Positions 36,079 to 44,674 of a stretch of 64,000 nucleotides of DNA are shown one piece after another. The notes beneath the pieces were generated by a model. That model worked only from the letters and a program-made list of their open reading frames with translations. It ran no database searches and was not told the DNA's origin. Each line of letters opens with the position of its first letter. Positions within the stretch are counted from its first letter, which is position 1. This DNA comes from Halomonas sp. QHL1 (lineage in GTDB: Bacteria > Pseudomonadota > Gammaproteobacteria > Pseudomonadales > Halomonadaceae), in NCBI RefSeq assembly GCF_001882345.1, contig NZ_MINL01000001.1, forward strand, positions 1,511,705-1,575,704, written 5' to 3'. The translations under genes were made by a program, and so were the position numbers.

Positions 36079-36967
36079 TGTCTATCCTCTACCGGTATAT
36101 GATTTTTAACCTCATCCACCGTATACACAGAGCTTACTTTACCCGTTAATTTAGATTTTTCTTTATACCAGGAAAAAGAAATTTCAAGTAGATCATCCTT
36201 AGAAAACTTCTCAGAATTATCAGAGACTCTTTTAAGAAATAAAACATCGGTAATTATCGCCGAAAAAGAAAACCCAGGATCCTCTTTTGACACGAACTTC
36301 CATTTTGACTTGGGGTTATATGATAGAGTATCTACGTAAAAAAAGCCTCGAGATTCACCTTGCCCCACAATATGTTTGTGTCGTCTACGAACAATAAATT
36401 TTCTACAAGATTCTTTATCAATGTGCAGAGAAAAATCAGAATTGGTTACGTTATCTATATCTAACGAATCAATGCCATTATTTTCTAATGGGAATGCTAG
36501 ATCACTAAAACCACTCCGAATTTTTTCATTTGTCAGGATTGCACATTCAACTTCATCCAGAATTACTAACTCACCATCCACCTCAATCACATAACCGTCT
36601 ATAGTTTCTTTAATGAGTATATCAACACTTTCGACAGGAAGCTTTTTAATAACTTGGAATACTTTTTTATTGCTTCAGATATAGCTAAAAAAGATGTTTT
36701 TGATCCAAACGCTTTTTGCTCTTCATTGGATTTTCCGATCATTTTCAAAAGCCACCAAAGCGAGCCTTCTTGAAAACCAGCTTCTAAAATAACTTCGGCA
36801 TTAATATTTGTTTTAAATATTTTATTTGACTCTCGGAAAGCCTCAACATAAATAATTTCCATTGCTTTTATACTACGCGCTACATCACCAGCATTCATCT
36901 GATGATTATTCATCATACCACCATCCCCATCATAGCGTACCTTAATCACCCCTTCTTCAAAATACAT
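36063..36967 (-). CDS. Unknown island protein encoded in two frames (-1 frameshift)
   Basis: Frame 0 gives 122 residues (36967-36599). The -1 frame is open from upstream of 36662 to the stop at 36063. Joining them at 36662-36668 yields one 301-residue protein with an unbroken join (SEAIKK-VFQVIKKLPVESVD). The N-terminal half (KVRYDGD...FQEGSLWWLL) and C-terminal half (KWKFVSKEDPGFSFSAIITDVLFLKRV) resemble one uncharacterised island/prophage family. Either programmed frameshifting or a one-base loss in an A-run explains it. Head of an overlapping three-gene cassette. Confidence 0.65.
36662..36668 (-). other. A AAA AAG slippery heptamer
   Basis: On the - strand, frame 0 reads ATA AAA AAG at codons 100-102, giving the exact A AAA AAG heptamer used for -1 frameshifting in dnaX and several insertion sequences. 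The -1 product continues into the 3' frame. No strong downstream hairpin was identified by eye. Confidence 0.6.
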
Positions 36968-37090
36968 ACATATACCTTAATATAAATAAAATTTAAAATT
37001 TAAAATTTCCTGACTGTTAAAAAACAGCACCACTCTTCTCTTTCGCTTTAATGATTTCAATCAGCTACTATTTCTTTTAATAATAGCCAG
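36968..37090. promoter_or_regulatory. AT-rich right end of the island
   Basis: Tandem AAATTTT/AAATTT blocks (36989-37008) and a small CTGTT...AACAG hairpin (37014-37026). It probably contains the promoter of the - cassette; AAGG lies seven bases before the 36967 start. Confidence 0.4.
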
Positions 37091-37307
37091 CTAGAAATAC
37101 AGCTTGCAGCCTTTAAACGGGCAGTGGGTCTTTGTTTCGGAAAGGGTAAGCAAATCCATCCGCAAGTCTTCGCGCGGGAAATAATGGCGGGTGGGTAACC
37201 TTGCTCGCGGATTGGGCTTGATTGGAGTCGGCAAGCAGCTTGCCGTCAACATGCACCTGCACTCGCTGGCTAACGGGGTGAAGCTCGATGCGTGGGGCAT
37301 TTGGCAT
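37091..37307 (-). pseudogene. DUF427 remnant, frameshifted and truncated
   Basis: Frame one (ATG 37307) reads [23 protein letters not shown], typical of a DUF427 N-terminus, to THPP; the match then jumps frame near 37185-37190 to [12 protein letters not shown]...THCPFKG, the DUF427 core. The gene stops at 37091, where the AT-rich sequence begins, and lacks the C-terminal part. It is GC-rich like the chromosome, so it was probably cut by arrival of the island. Confidence 0.8.
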
Positions 37308-37535
37308 TGGATTGTTCCCTGCGGCGATTTTTTCGCTCTAGTAAATTTAGCCTAGCAGTTAAGTTCGTTGATTCCTACGTTTACCTCATCACACTTTAGG
37401 CTACGGGGATGACTTGGAACATGCTCATACCCCATTACCGCCCTACTATTGCCCAAGGCTACTGTGGAACAGCACGGATAACGCTATCCAGATAAACGGC
37501 AATCAGCATTGATTCGCTTAGCATCACAGCGTCCG

Positions 37536-37871
37536 TCAGGCCTTCTTAACGAAATGGGCGGTTACCATCATGTCGCCGACACCGTCGACCTTGCAGTCCA
37601 GTTGGTGATCTTTGCTATCCACAAGCCGCTTGATAACGGCTTTGGTGCCTACCTTGAGTACCAATGAGCTACCTTTGACCTTGAGGTCTTTGATCATAGT
37701 TACCTTATCGCCTTCCGCTAACAGCGTGCCGTGGGCATCATTTACCGTCACGGCATCTTCCGCCTCAGTCTCTGAAGGGTTCCATTCGTGGGAACACTCG
37801 GGGCAGATGAACAGGCTTTGATCCTGATAGACGAATTCTGATTGGCAATTGGGGCAAGGTGGGCACGACAT
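37536..37871 (-). CDS. yjdM: YjdM/PhnA family zinc-ribbon protein
   Basis: 111 residues. An N-terminal zinc ribbon (CPPCPNCQSEF...CPECSHEW) is followed by the PhnA domain (DAHGTLLAEGDKVTMIKDLKVKGSS, VKVGTKAVI-type strand, DCKVDG). Once named phosphonoacetate hydrolase-like; its role is unclear. Complete, with no adjacent phosphonate genes. Confidence 0.92.
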   Translation of the reverse strand: MSCPPCPNCQSEFVYQDQSLFICPECSHEWNPSETEAEDAVTVNDAHGTLLAEGDKVTMIKDLKVKGSSLVLKVGTKAVIKRLVDSKDHQLDCKVDGVGDMMVTAHFVKKA

Positions 37872-37970
37872 GAATGATGACTTCTGTGGTTTGGTTTAGG
37901 CTGCTTATGATACTAAGCCTTTATACCCTTGGCGAATGCCTTCACGCCTGCCCAGGAAAGGAGAACCAGG

Positions 37971-38360
37971 ATGAACAAACATGACCTTGAAGCAATATAC
38001 CGGGATTACATCACCTGCCTTAATAATCAGGACTGGACGAACCTTGACCAGTTCGTGCATGACGATGTCTACCACAACGGCAGGCGCCTAGGGGTTGATG
38101 GCTATCGCGCCATGCTGGAAGCCGATTACGAGCAGATACCGGACCTTCACTTCAAAATTGAGCTATTGGCCATTGATTCACCACATGTCGCGTGCAGGCT
38201 GCGATTCGATGTCACGCCGAAAGGTAGCTTCCTCGGCCTTGCCGTGAATGGCAGAAAAGTGACGTTTTGCGAGAACGCGTTCTACCGCTTCCACGATAAT
38301 AAGATTCAGGAAGTCTGGTCGATGATCGACAAGACCGCGATTGAAGCTCAGCTTGGTTAA
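37971..38360 (+). CDS. SnoaL-like / ester-cyclase family protein
   Basis: 129 residues from ATG 37971, which follows GGAAAGGAGAACCAGG; the ATG at 37929 is less likely. The NTF2-like fold blocks YRDYITCLNNQDWTNLDQFVHDDVYHNG, GVDGYRAMLEADYEQIPDLHF and CENAFYRFHDNKIQEVWSMID fit the ester-cyclase subfamily. No pathway partner nearby, so the substrate is unknown. Confidence 0.85.
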   Translation: MNKHDLEAIYRDYITCLNNQDWTNLDQFVHDDVYHNGRRLGVDGYRAMLEADYEQIPDLHFKIELLAIDSPHVACRLRFDVTPKGSFLGLAVNGRKVTFCENAFYRFHDNKIQEVWSMIDKTAIEAQLG

Positions 38361-38392
38361 AGCGCTATCCACGTTGTGCATGGTTTGCCTAG

Positions 38393-38863
38393 CTAAACGT
38401 TCTGGTTATCCCCGTTAACAAACGAATAGAGCAGAATATCGGATCGGCAAGCCCACCCCTGATTGGCCCAGAACCTCTGGGCGGCTTCGTTCTCGGCCAG
38501 AATCATCAGGTGTGATTTCAGGATGCCTTCATTTTTCAGCGCTTCCAGGCAAAGGTTTACCAGCTGTGTCGCGATGCCTGCTCTACGGTGGGAGTCCGAT
38601 ACTGACAAGTGCTGAACATAGCCGCGCTTGCCATCGTGGCCGGCCATTATTGTGCCCACCAGCTTTCCTTCTACTCCTTTTTCCACTTCGGCCACAAAGC
38701 TCAGGCCGGGATTGCGAAGCAGGTACTTCTCGATGCCTTCCCGTGAATCGGCATCGCGCAGCCGCACGCCTTCACTTTCGCTCCACAGGGCAATGGCGGC
38801 TTCATAGTCGTTGATGGTCATGGTGCGGTAGTGCAAAAGGCGGCTCTCATTGAATAGCGGCAT
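38393..38863 (-). CDS. GNAT N-acetyltransferase
   Basis: 156 residues (142 from an alternative ATG at 38821). GNAT core: YVQHLSVSDSHRRAGIATQLVNLCLEAL, where HRRAGIA is the acetyl-CoA pyrophosphate loop, then LMILAENEAAQRFWANQGW. Substrate not predictable. It overlaps the HxlR gene by 17 bases, so the two are probably co-transcribed. Confidence 0.88.
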   Translation of the reverse strand: MPLFNESRLLHYRTMTINDYEAAIALWSESEGVRLRDADSREGIEKYLLRNPGLSFVAEVEKGVEGKLVGTIMAGHDGKRGYVQHLSVSDSHRRAGIATQLVNLCLEALKNEGILKSHLMILAENEAAQRFWANQGWACRSDILLYSFVNGDNQNV

Positions 38864-39221
38864 CGTCTTGTTCGTTCTGCTCGGCAGGGTCGTTGAAGTG
38901 ATCCTTCTGTTCTGCCCACTTTAGCAAGGCATCCAGCGCCGGGCAGAGCGTTTGCCCCCATTCGGTCAGGCGGTATTCCACTTTCGGCGGCACCTGGGGA
39001 TAGACCTTTCGGGCCACGATGCCATCCGCTTCCAGTTGGCGCAGCTGTTGGGCGAGCATTTTCTGGGAGATATCGGGGATGAGTTTTCCGAAATCGGAGT
39101 AGCGCTGCACTTTTCCATCGAAGAGATGAAAGAGAATGATGAGCTTCCAGCGCCCTTCCAGCATTTTTAATACATTTTCCACATCGCTTGCGGCGGTAGT
39201 GGGCGTATAAATCTTTCTCAT
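38847..39221 (-). CDS. HxlR-family transcriptional regulator
   Basis: 124 residues from ATG 39221. Winged helix-turn-helix: VENVLKMLEGRWKLIILFHL, RYSDFGKLIPDISQKMLAQQLRQLEADGIVARKVYPQVPPKVEYRLTEWG. It lacks the conserved early Cys of redox-sensing members. It is divergent from the SnoaL-SDR pair, with an inverted repeat at its start, so it likely controls that pair and itself. Confidence 0.92.
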   Translation of the reverse strand: MRKIYTPTTAASDVENVLKMLEGRWKLIILFHLFDGKVQRYSDFGKLIPDISQKMLAQQLRQLEADGIVARKVYPQVPPKVEYRLTEWGQTLCPALDALLKWAEQKDHFNDPAEQNEQDDAAIQ

Positions 39222-39222
39222 T

Positions 39223-39237
39223 GGTAAGCCACTTACC
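39223..39237. promoter_or_regulatory. Putative HxlR operator
   Basis: GGTAAG (39223-39228), spacer CCA, CTTACC (39232-39237): a perfect 6-bp inverted repeat directly upstream of the HxlR start codon, of the GTAAG-CTTAC type often bound by this family. Confidence 0.55.
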
Positions 39238-39311
39238 TTTTTGTGCGTTCTTGATAACGCGTCAGCCTGGGCAGAATATTCTCTCACATTACCTTGCGAG
39301 AGATGACCACC

Positions 39312-39638
39312 ATGAGCTTGTCACTGCCAGACGCGATCACCACCTACTTCAACATCAGCAACGGTGCGGATGACACCCACATTGCGGATTACTTCACCCA
39401 AGATGCCTGTGTGTTTGACGAAGGAGAATTGCACCGCGGGCGACCCGCTATTCAAGCTTGGATGCGCGCTACCCGTGCCAAAATTGAGTATAGCGTCGAG
39501 CCGGTCAGTGTTTCCCAACAAGGCAACACGATGGTGGTTACCGCCACTGTGACCGGCAACTTTCCCGGCAGCCCGGTTCAACTTGACCACACTTTCCAGC
39601 TTGACGAGTCGCAAATCCAGTCATTGGAGATCCACTAA
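39312..39638 (+). CDS. SnoaL-like / NTF2-fold protein
   Basis: 108 residues from ATG 39312 (GAGAG nine bases upstream); ATG 39303 is an alternative. Blocks: [57 protein letters not shown]. The fold serves many hydrolase, isomerase or cyclase roles. Its stop overlaps the SDR start (TAATG), so the two are translationally coupled. Confidence 0.85.
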   Translation: MSLSLPDAITTYFNISNGADDTHIADYFTQDACVFDEGELHRGRPAIQAWMRATRAKIEYSVEPVSVSQQGNTMVVTATVTGNFPGSPVQLDHTFQLDESQIQSLEIH

Positions 39639-40411
39639 TGAACCTGAACTTGAACGGGCGACGTGTATTGGTCACCGGTGGTAGCAAAGGGGTTGGCGCT
39701 GCTGTGGTGTCACTCTTTCGCGAGGAAGGCGCGCAGGTACTGACCACCGCCCGTACTCGCCCCGCCGACCAGCCTGATGAGCTGTTTGTCGCCGCTGACC
39801 TGATGACGGCCGAAGGCTGTGCCACGGTGGCCGATGCGGTCAACGAACGCTTGGGCGGAGTGGATATTATCGTTCATGTGCTGGGGGGTTCATCCGCGCC
39901 CGGCGGTGGGTTCGCTGCCCTTGGGGAGGAGGAGTGGCAGAGCGAACTCGACACCAACCTGTTTCCCGCCGTGCGGCTAGATCGCGCCCTGCTGCCCGGC
40001 ATGCTGGCCCAGGGTGATGGAGTGATTATCCACGTGACCTCCATTCAGCGTGAGCTCCCCCTGCCCGAGTCGACCACGGCTTACGCGGCGGCTAAGGCAG
40101 CGCTATCCACCTATAGCAAGAGCTTGTCCAAGGAAGTGTCAACCAAAGGGGTGCGTGTGGTTCGGGTTTCGCCGGGCTGGATCGAGACGGAAGCTGCCGT
40201 TGCGCTGGCCGAGCGGATTGCCCAAGAGGCAGGCACCAATTACGCAGGCGGCAAGCAGATCATCATGAATTCACTGGGCGGCATCCCGATTGGCCGCCCT
40301 TCGAAGCCTGCGGAAGTGGCCAACCTGATTGCGTTTCTGGCATCACCGCTGGCGGCTACGATCACAGGAACGGAGTACGTGATCGATGGCGGTACCGTGC
40401 CTGTTGTTTGA
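39638..40411 (+). CDS. SDR-family oxidoreductase
   Basis: 257 residues, classical short-chain dehydrogenase. Cofactor motif [16 protein letters not shown], then VHVLGGSS, catalytic Ser in [12 protein letters not shown], catalytic [15 protein letters not shown], and the C-terminal [20 protein letters not shown]. An Arg after the glycine motif (TARTRPAD) suggests NADP. Coupled to the SnoaL-like gene and controlled, by inference, by the divergent HxlR protein. Confidence 0.92.
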   Translation: MNLNLNGRRVLVTGGSKGVGAAVVSLFREEGAQVLTTARTRPADQPDELFVAADLMTAEGCATVADAVNERLGGVDIIVHVLGGSSAPGGGFAALGEEEWQSELDTNLFPAVRLDRALLPGMLAQGDGVIIHVTSIQRELPLPESTTAYAAAKAALSTYSKSLSKEVSTKGVRVVRVSPGWIETEAAVALAERIAQEAGTNYAGGKQIIMNSLGGIPIGRPSKPAEVANLIAFLASPLAATITGTEYVIDGGTVPVV

Positions 40412-40472
40412 GGGTGGCAGGAAATTGAGATCACCTAGCTTATATCGCTAATATCGGCGATCTCGACTGGCC

Positions 40473-40832
40473 TTAGGCCCGCCTTTCTGACCACACAGCA
40501 AACTCGTTGCCGCTGGGCTCGATGAAGTGAAAACGAAAGCCGCCTGGGAACTCGAAAATTGGCTTTATAATCTGGCCGCAGTGGTCCACCACCTTGTTGT
40601 AAGTAGCTTCCAGGTGATCGCTGTAGAACACCAGCAGGGCGGCGCCGTTGTCGGTACGGCTGCAGGCGTCCGCCTGGTAGAAGCCGCCATCCAAGCCCTG
40701 GTTGGAAAACGCACTGTATTCCGGGCCGTAGTCGGTGAACTCCCAGCCAAACACCGCTGAAAAAAAGGTTTTGGTGGCGTTCAAGTCCTTGGCAGCGAGT
40801 TCGACGTAGTTGAGCTTTTCATGTTGGTTCAT
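40473..40832 (-). CDS. VOC/glyoxalase-family protein
   Basis: 119 residues from ATG 40832 (AAAGGAGCAGGGC). Blocks LNYVELAAKDLNATKTFFSAVFGWEFTDYGPEY, DGGFYQ, GGFRFHFIEPSGNEFAVWSE mark a single-domain VOC protein; His, Glu positions fit a metal site. It begins inside the 3' end of the DUF3541 gene (14-base overlap), so it may be translated with it. Confidence 0.9.
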   Translation of the reverse strand: MNQHEKLNYVELAAKDLNATKTFFSAVFGWEFTDYGPEYSAFSNQGLDGGFYQADACSRTDNGAALLVFYSDHLEATYNKVVDHCGQIIKPIFEFPGGFRFHFIEPSGNEFAVWSERRA

Positions 40833-41925
40833 GCCCTGCTCCTTTATTTTGTGGATAGCGACTGCCTGTGAATTCGGCTGAGCGCCCGCCAAGCCCGTCC
40901 GAGAGGTCGGGGCCGGGATGCAGGCGGCCCGGCCAGCGCAACACCATTATTGCCAGAACGTTGCGGTGTTCACCACCCGCCAGTCCCTTTTCCCCAGTGG
41001 CCGAGGGGATGATGCCGCTGGCCGGGTCCACCGCCGCCACCAGCGCCTCACGCACCCGGTCCACCAGCGGGTGATCCTCGCGGTCGGCAAGCAGCAAGGC
41101 CAATGCCACCTCGGCTTGGATGTCGGCCGTGGCCCGGGCCATGATGCCGACCGTCTCCCGCTCCAGCGCTTCCAGCACCCAAGCATGCATTTCCGGGTCC
41201 ACCTTCCGCTGGTAGTAGCGGCTGTCAGCGATGACGAAGTGGGTCAGGCCATATAGCCAGTTATGGTACTCGGCGTCGTCGAGCTCGGCGACTCGATCAG
41301 GCGGGTAGTGGCGTCGGAAGGCTGCTTCCACCTCCCGGCGCAGGTCCATCACGCCGAGTTGGTGCAGGAAGTAGGCTTGGTTGGCCACCTGAGCAGCATA
41401 GATCCCGATCACCGCGGGGTCGGTCAGGAAGGCCGCCCAGTCAACCTCTGCCTGGTAGCCCAGCGCCCGCTCGTGGTTCTCAATGGTCGGCAGCAGGCCG
41501 TAGTACTCGGCCTGGACCAGCCGGAACAGCAGCCCCCGGGCGAAGGCGATCTCCCCCCACTCACCCAGCATGGCGCGCCGGGCGCGCTGCTTGGCCGTGC
41601 GTTGGGAGTAGTCGGCAACGATCGCCCGGCTGCGGGCAGCCGCGTACCCGGGCTTGGCCAGGCCGACGATGTCCTCCTCGAGTCGCGTCAGTAGACGCTC
41701 GCCGTAGACATGATTGAGGGCCCACCAGCGCTGCTCGCCAGTCAGGCGGTAGAGCCGCTGGGCAAAGTGGCGCTGCTTGTCTTCGGATAGCGTCGGCAGC
41801 GCCCGCTCGTAGACCTCCTGGATGGCCAGACCGACGTCGCGCTGGACGTCACGCTCCGCATGCGGCTCCATGGCGGCGCAGCCGGCCAACGCCAGCACAA
41901 TCATCAGTGAAAAGAGCTTTACCAT
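40819..41925 (-). CDS. DUF3541-type lipoprotein
   Basis: 368 residues with a lipoprotein signal (MVKLFSLMIVLALAGC, Cys16). The mature part is largely helical and rich in Arg, Glu and aromatic residues (YHNWLYGLTHFVIADSRYYQ, FLHQLGVMDLRREVEAAFRRHYP). I take it as the DUF3541 family, function unknown. Its codons look more GC-rich than the neighbouring gene upstream, suggesting separate origin. Confidence 0.7.
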   Translation of the reverse strand: MVKLFSLMIVLALAGCAAMEPHAERDVQRDVGLAIQEVYERALPTLSEDKQRHFAQRLYRLTGEQRWWALNHVYGERLLTRLEEDIVGLAKPGYAAARSRAIVADYSQRTAKQRARRAMLGEWGEIAFARGLLFRLVQAEYYGLLPTIENHERALGYQAEVDWAAFLTDPAVIGIYAAQVANQAYFLHQLGVMDLRREVEAAFRRHYPPDRVAELDDAEYHNWLYGLTHFVIADSRYYQRKVDPEMHAWVLEALERETVGIMARATADIQAEVALALLLADREDHPLVDRVREALVAAVDPASGIIPSATGEKGLAGGEHRNVLAIMVLRWPGRLHPGPDLSDGLGGRSAEFTGSRYPQNKGAGHEPT

Positions 41926-41984
41926 GCCGAATCCTTGGTGGTGTTCACTAACGATAGGCGTGGAGCAGCATGTGTGGCTACCGC

Positions 41985-42305
41985 TTACTGCCCGAAGCTG
42001 ATGCCCAGCCGTAGTGCTTGTAGGCCATCAACTTCGACTGTTACTTCATCAGAAAACAGGGGATGGCCCTGCACTGCCAAATCCAGCGTTGCTTGTGAGC
42101 CGCGATAAGTGACGGTGACGGCGATTTCCGCCGAAGTACTAACAGGCGCCAGCAAATCATACTCAACGTTATCGATGCTAACAGCGGAAAGGCCGCGGTC
42201 ATCCAGCTGTTCTTGAATTTCCCGCTCAACGACAACGCCGTAATAGAAGTAAATGCCCGCGTAGCCAAGCGCTACTATTACGATTAGTGAAAAGAGCTTT
42301 CCCAT
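41985..42305 (-). CDS. Small membrane-anchored hypothetical protein
   Basis: 106 residues. One N-terminal membrane segment (LFSLIVIVALGYAGIYFYYG) followed by a beta-rich periplasmic domain (SVDN-type strand, TSAEIAVTVTYRGSQATLDLAVQG, FSDEVTVEVDGLQALRLGI). No family recognised. Its first codons share a near-identical 20-bp stretch with the DUF3541 gene downstream, implying local duplication or gene-end replacement. Confidence 0.7.
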   Translation of the reverse strand: MGKLFSLIVIVALGYAGIYFYYGVVVEREIQEQLDDRGLSAVSIDNVEYDLLAPVSTSAEIAVTVTYRGSQATLDLAVQGHPLFSDEVTVEVDGLQALRLGISFGQ

Positions 42306-42542
42306 TGTTTCCCTCAGTTTTATAGAACATCAAAAGGTGATAGCGGATTGCTGGGCTGAAACCGGTGGCGGCGCCCCGCTTATAGCTATGCGCTATACGG
42401 TCAGCGTTGGCAAGTTATTTTCCCTACTGCAATTTCCCCACTGAAAGCGATCAAGCGGGGGAGTTGGCCGAGTGTAGAGTGTGAAAGAAGACTTGCTAGG
42501 TGGGCCCCTGCGCCTGAATAAGCACAGGGGTATTGCGGTAGT

Positions 42543-43649
42543 CTAGATCTGGAAAGGCATACGGAAATTGAGCGTGAAATCCGGTGCATCGTCACTCAAA
42601 CCGATACCGACACTGGTAACGATCGACGTGGAGTCCGAAAGGCCATAGGTAGCACCGAAATTGACAGAGGCTGCATTGGCGCTGCTACCTATAACAGTTT
42701 GCTCTGACCCTCCATCGGTGGTGACTTTCGTTTCAAAAGCGTGCTGATGCGTAAACGACATGGAAAGACTGAAGCGCTCATTCAAGGCAAAGGCGGTACC
42801 AAACCCTAAACGAATACTGTCGCCAAGATTCACCTCGCCTGGCACGTTCTCTTCGCTTGAGCCTATATCGTCAAAGCTGCGCTTGATGTTATGGGTATAG
42901 CCAATATTGGCGAAAATGATGGCTGGGTCCAAGGTCTTGAGAAACGAGAGGCCAGAGCTCACGCCCCATACACCATTACCCGTTGGAAGGCTGGTCGGTA
43001 CCGTCAAGTTCTCAAACCCACCCTCACCGTCATCCACGATCCTGCTATTGGTTCTGATATTGTAAGGATGCTTGCCGGTCGGTGCCCGAACGGAAAAATT
43101 CCAGACAATGTCGGGCCTAACTTCGGCCTCGGGTAAAAGCCGATAATATATACCAGCACTGATATCCCCAAGGTCGCCCTCGTTAACGGTTTCTTCGACT
43201 AACCCACCCGTTGACGCACCAGCACCAATAGTTTCATAGCGGCTGCTTCGATAGACGTAAGGAATCATCAGCTCTAGTTCCAGCCGATTTGTCACGCCGT
43301 AACGAGTATTCAAGTCAAAAGTTGTCGTGTGGCTCTCTACTGTATCGACGTTTATATTACCCAGAAAGATCGCGTCTAGAGCCAGAAACCCACTCAGGGC
43401 TAAGTTGCTACGGTCGGAATACGAGTAGCTAATTCCTGGTTCGATCGTCAAACGATCAGAGAAAAGCGCATGTTCTTCGCGTAAAACGTTTTGCACACTT
43501 TGGCTGGGTTGAGCTTCTCGAACAACCTCTTCATTTGTGCCCTGTGCCATGGCCACCGGCGAGACACTCGCGGCAGCCAGGAGAAGTATCGACAGCGAAA
43601 GTGGACAGCCGGCAGAATGCGTCTGGTTTGTCGATTTATTATCCAGCAT
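42543..43649 (-). CDS. fapF: FapF-like outer-membrane amyloid export porin
   Basis: 368 residues from ATG 43649, which follows AAGGGAG; a longer start at 43685 is less likely. Sec signal (LSLSILLLAAASVSPVAMAQ), a short helical segment (EEVVREAQPSQSVQNVLREEHALF) as in the FapF N-terminal coil, then alternating strands ending in MPFQI, typical of an outer-membrane barrel. By position it is the last gene of the fap-like operon and should secrete the amyloid subunits. It follows an intrinsic terminator, so expression may be reduced or independently driven. Confidence 0.78.
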   Translation of the reverse strand: MLDNKSTNQTHSAGCPLSLSILLLAAASVSPVAMAQGTNEEVVREAQPSQSVQNVLREEHALFSDRLTIEPGISYSYSDRSNLALSGFLALDAIFLGNINVDTVESHTTTFDLNTRYGVTNRLELELMIPYVYRSSRYETIGAGASTGGLVEETVNEGDLGDISAGIYYRLLPEAEVRPDIVWNFSVRAPTGKHPYNIRTNSRIVDDGEGGFENLTVPTSLPTGNGVWGVSSGLSFLKTLDPAIIFANIGYTHNIKRSFDDIGSSEENVPGEVNLGDSIRLGFGTAFALNERFSLSMSFTHQHAFETKVTTDGGSEQTVIGSSANAASVNFGATYGLSDSTSIVTSVGIGLSDDAPDFTLNFRMPFQI

Positions 43650-43774
43650 CGTTAACTCCCTTGAATATGAACTCGTTACGAGCATGTGCCTTATCCTTCT
43701 CCCACGAAGGAGGGCGCAACTTCTTAATACCCTCCGTCAGCCTATCAGGCAATAGCCTAAGTAAGATAAACATT

Positions 43775-43800
43775 AAAAAAGCCGATAATTATCGGCCTTT
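43775..43800 (-). terminator. Intrinsic terminator between fapE and fapF
   Basis: Palindrome GCCGATAATTATCGGC (43781-43796) followed on the - strand by T6 (43780-43775). Lies 33-58 bases beyond the fapE stop. Confidence 0.85.
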
Positions 43801-43832
43801 TAGACACAAAACAGGATTAAATTAGTATTTCA

Positions 43833-44642
43833 CTAAAGGCGTTCCAGTGAGCGAACTGATTGCAGCAAGTATTTGAACTCATTAGTAATACCAGTATTCG
43901 AAGTTTTCCCTAGTTGGACGTGTAAGCGCGTCATGTTGCTGATCTGCTGGTGATCGCTGGTAAGCCGAATGGACTGATGCAACCCTTGGCTTGAGCGTAT
44001 GCCTTGGCTTGCCACCCCGGCCCCAGGTACGGATAGCGTCATTCCCAATTCACCAGCCTGCCTGCCAATTGCCACCTGGGCTCCGCTCTGCGTGGTTTCA
44101 GTCAGCTTGTTGTTGGCTGGCAGACTGCTGCCGCGCCCTGCATCCTGACCCACGTCTACCCAGAAGGCGTTATTGGCGCTATTGAAATCACCGCCCGCCT
44201 GTACCAGCTGTACGACCCCCTCGGCATTAATACTGCCAGTGCTTAGCCCGGGAGCCGTGTTGTTTATAGCCTGCTGATAAGCCACATACTCTTCCGGCGT
44301 GGTGGAGGTTATGTGGGTGGAAAACTGAGGTGACGGCTGGGCACCGGCCATGTCAAAGCCCAGATTTGCTCGCGCATGAATATCCTCCCCTGCCGAGGTT
44401 TGCCAGCGCGTCGACATTTCCACGCCAAAAAAGAGTATCTCGCGGCTATTGACTGCCTTACCGCGTAGCTGTGCCAGTTCATGATCCGGCAACTGCCTGC
44501 CATTTTGGAAGGTCGGATCACTGAAATCAGTAGCTACGGCTGCCGCCTGTGACTGGGGCGTGGTCGTTACCATTATGGAGATGCCAATTAGTGACACGAT
44601 CTTCGTGCCTCGCCAGCGTCGCTGACTTTCATGCCCGTTCAT
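43833..44642 (-). CDS. fapE: FapE-like protein
   Basis: 269 residues. Hydrophobic segment at about 15-35 (IVSLIGISIMVTTTPQSQAAA) acts as a signal, then LPDHELAQLRGKAVNSREILFFGVEMST and a Gln/Asn/Ser-rich middle. In Pseudomonas FapE is a minor fibre component, and the place between the C39 peptidase and the porin is the same here. The assignment leans on context; sequence similarity is modest to the eye. Site AAAGGGTGG. Confidence 0.7.
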   Translation of the reverse strand: MNGHESQRRWRGTKIVSLIGISIMVTTTPQSQAAAVATDFSDPTFQNGRQLPDHELAQLRGKAVNSREILFFGVEMSTRWQTSAGEDIHARANLGFDMAGAQPSPQFSTHITSTTPEEYVAYQQAINNTAPGLSTGSINAEGVVQLVQAGGDFNSANNAFWVDVGQDAGRGSSLPANNKLTETTQSGAQVAIGRQAGELGMTLSVPGAGVASQGIRSSQGLHQSIRLTSDHQQISNMTRLHVQLGKTSNTGITNEFKYLLQSVRSLERL

Positions 44643-44674
44643 ATTTCCACCCTTTTGATCATTGTGATAAACGG

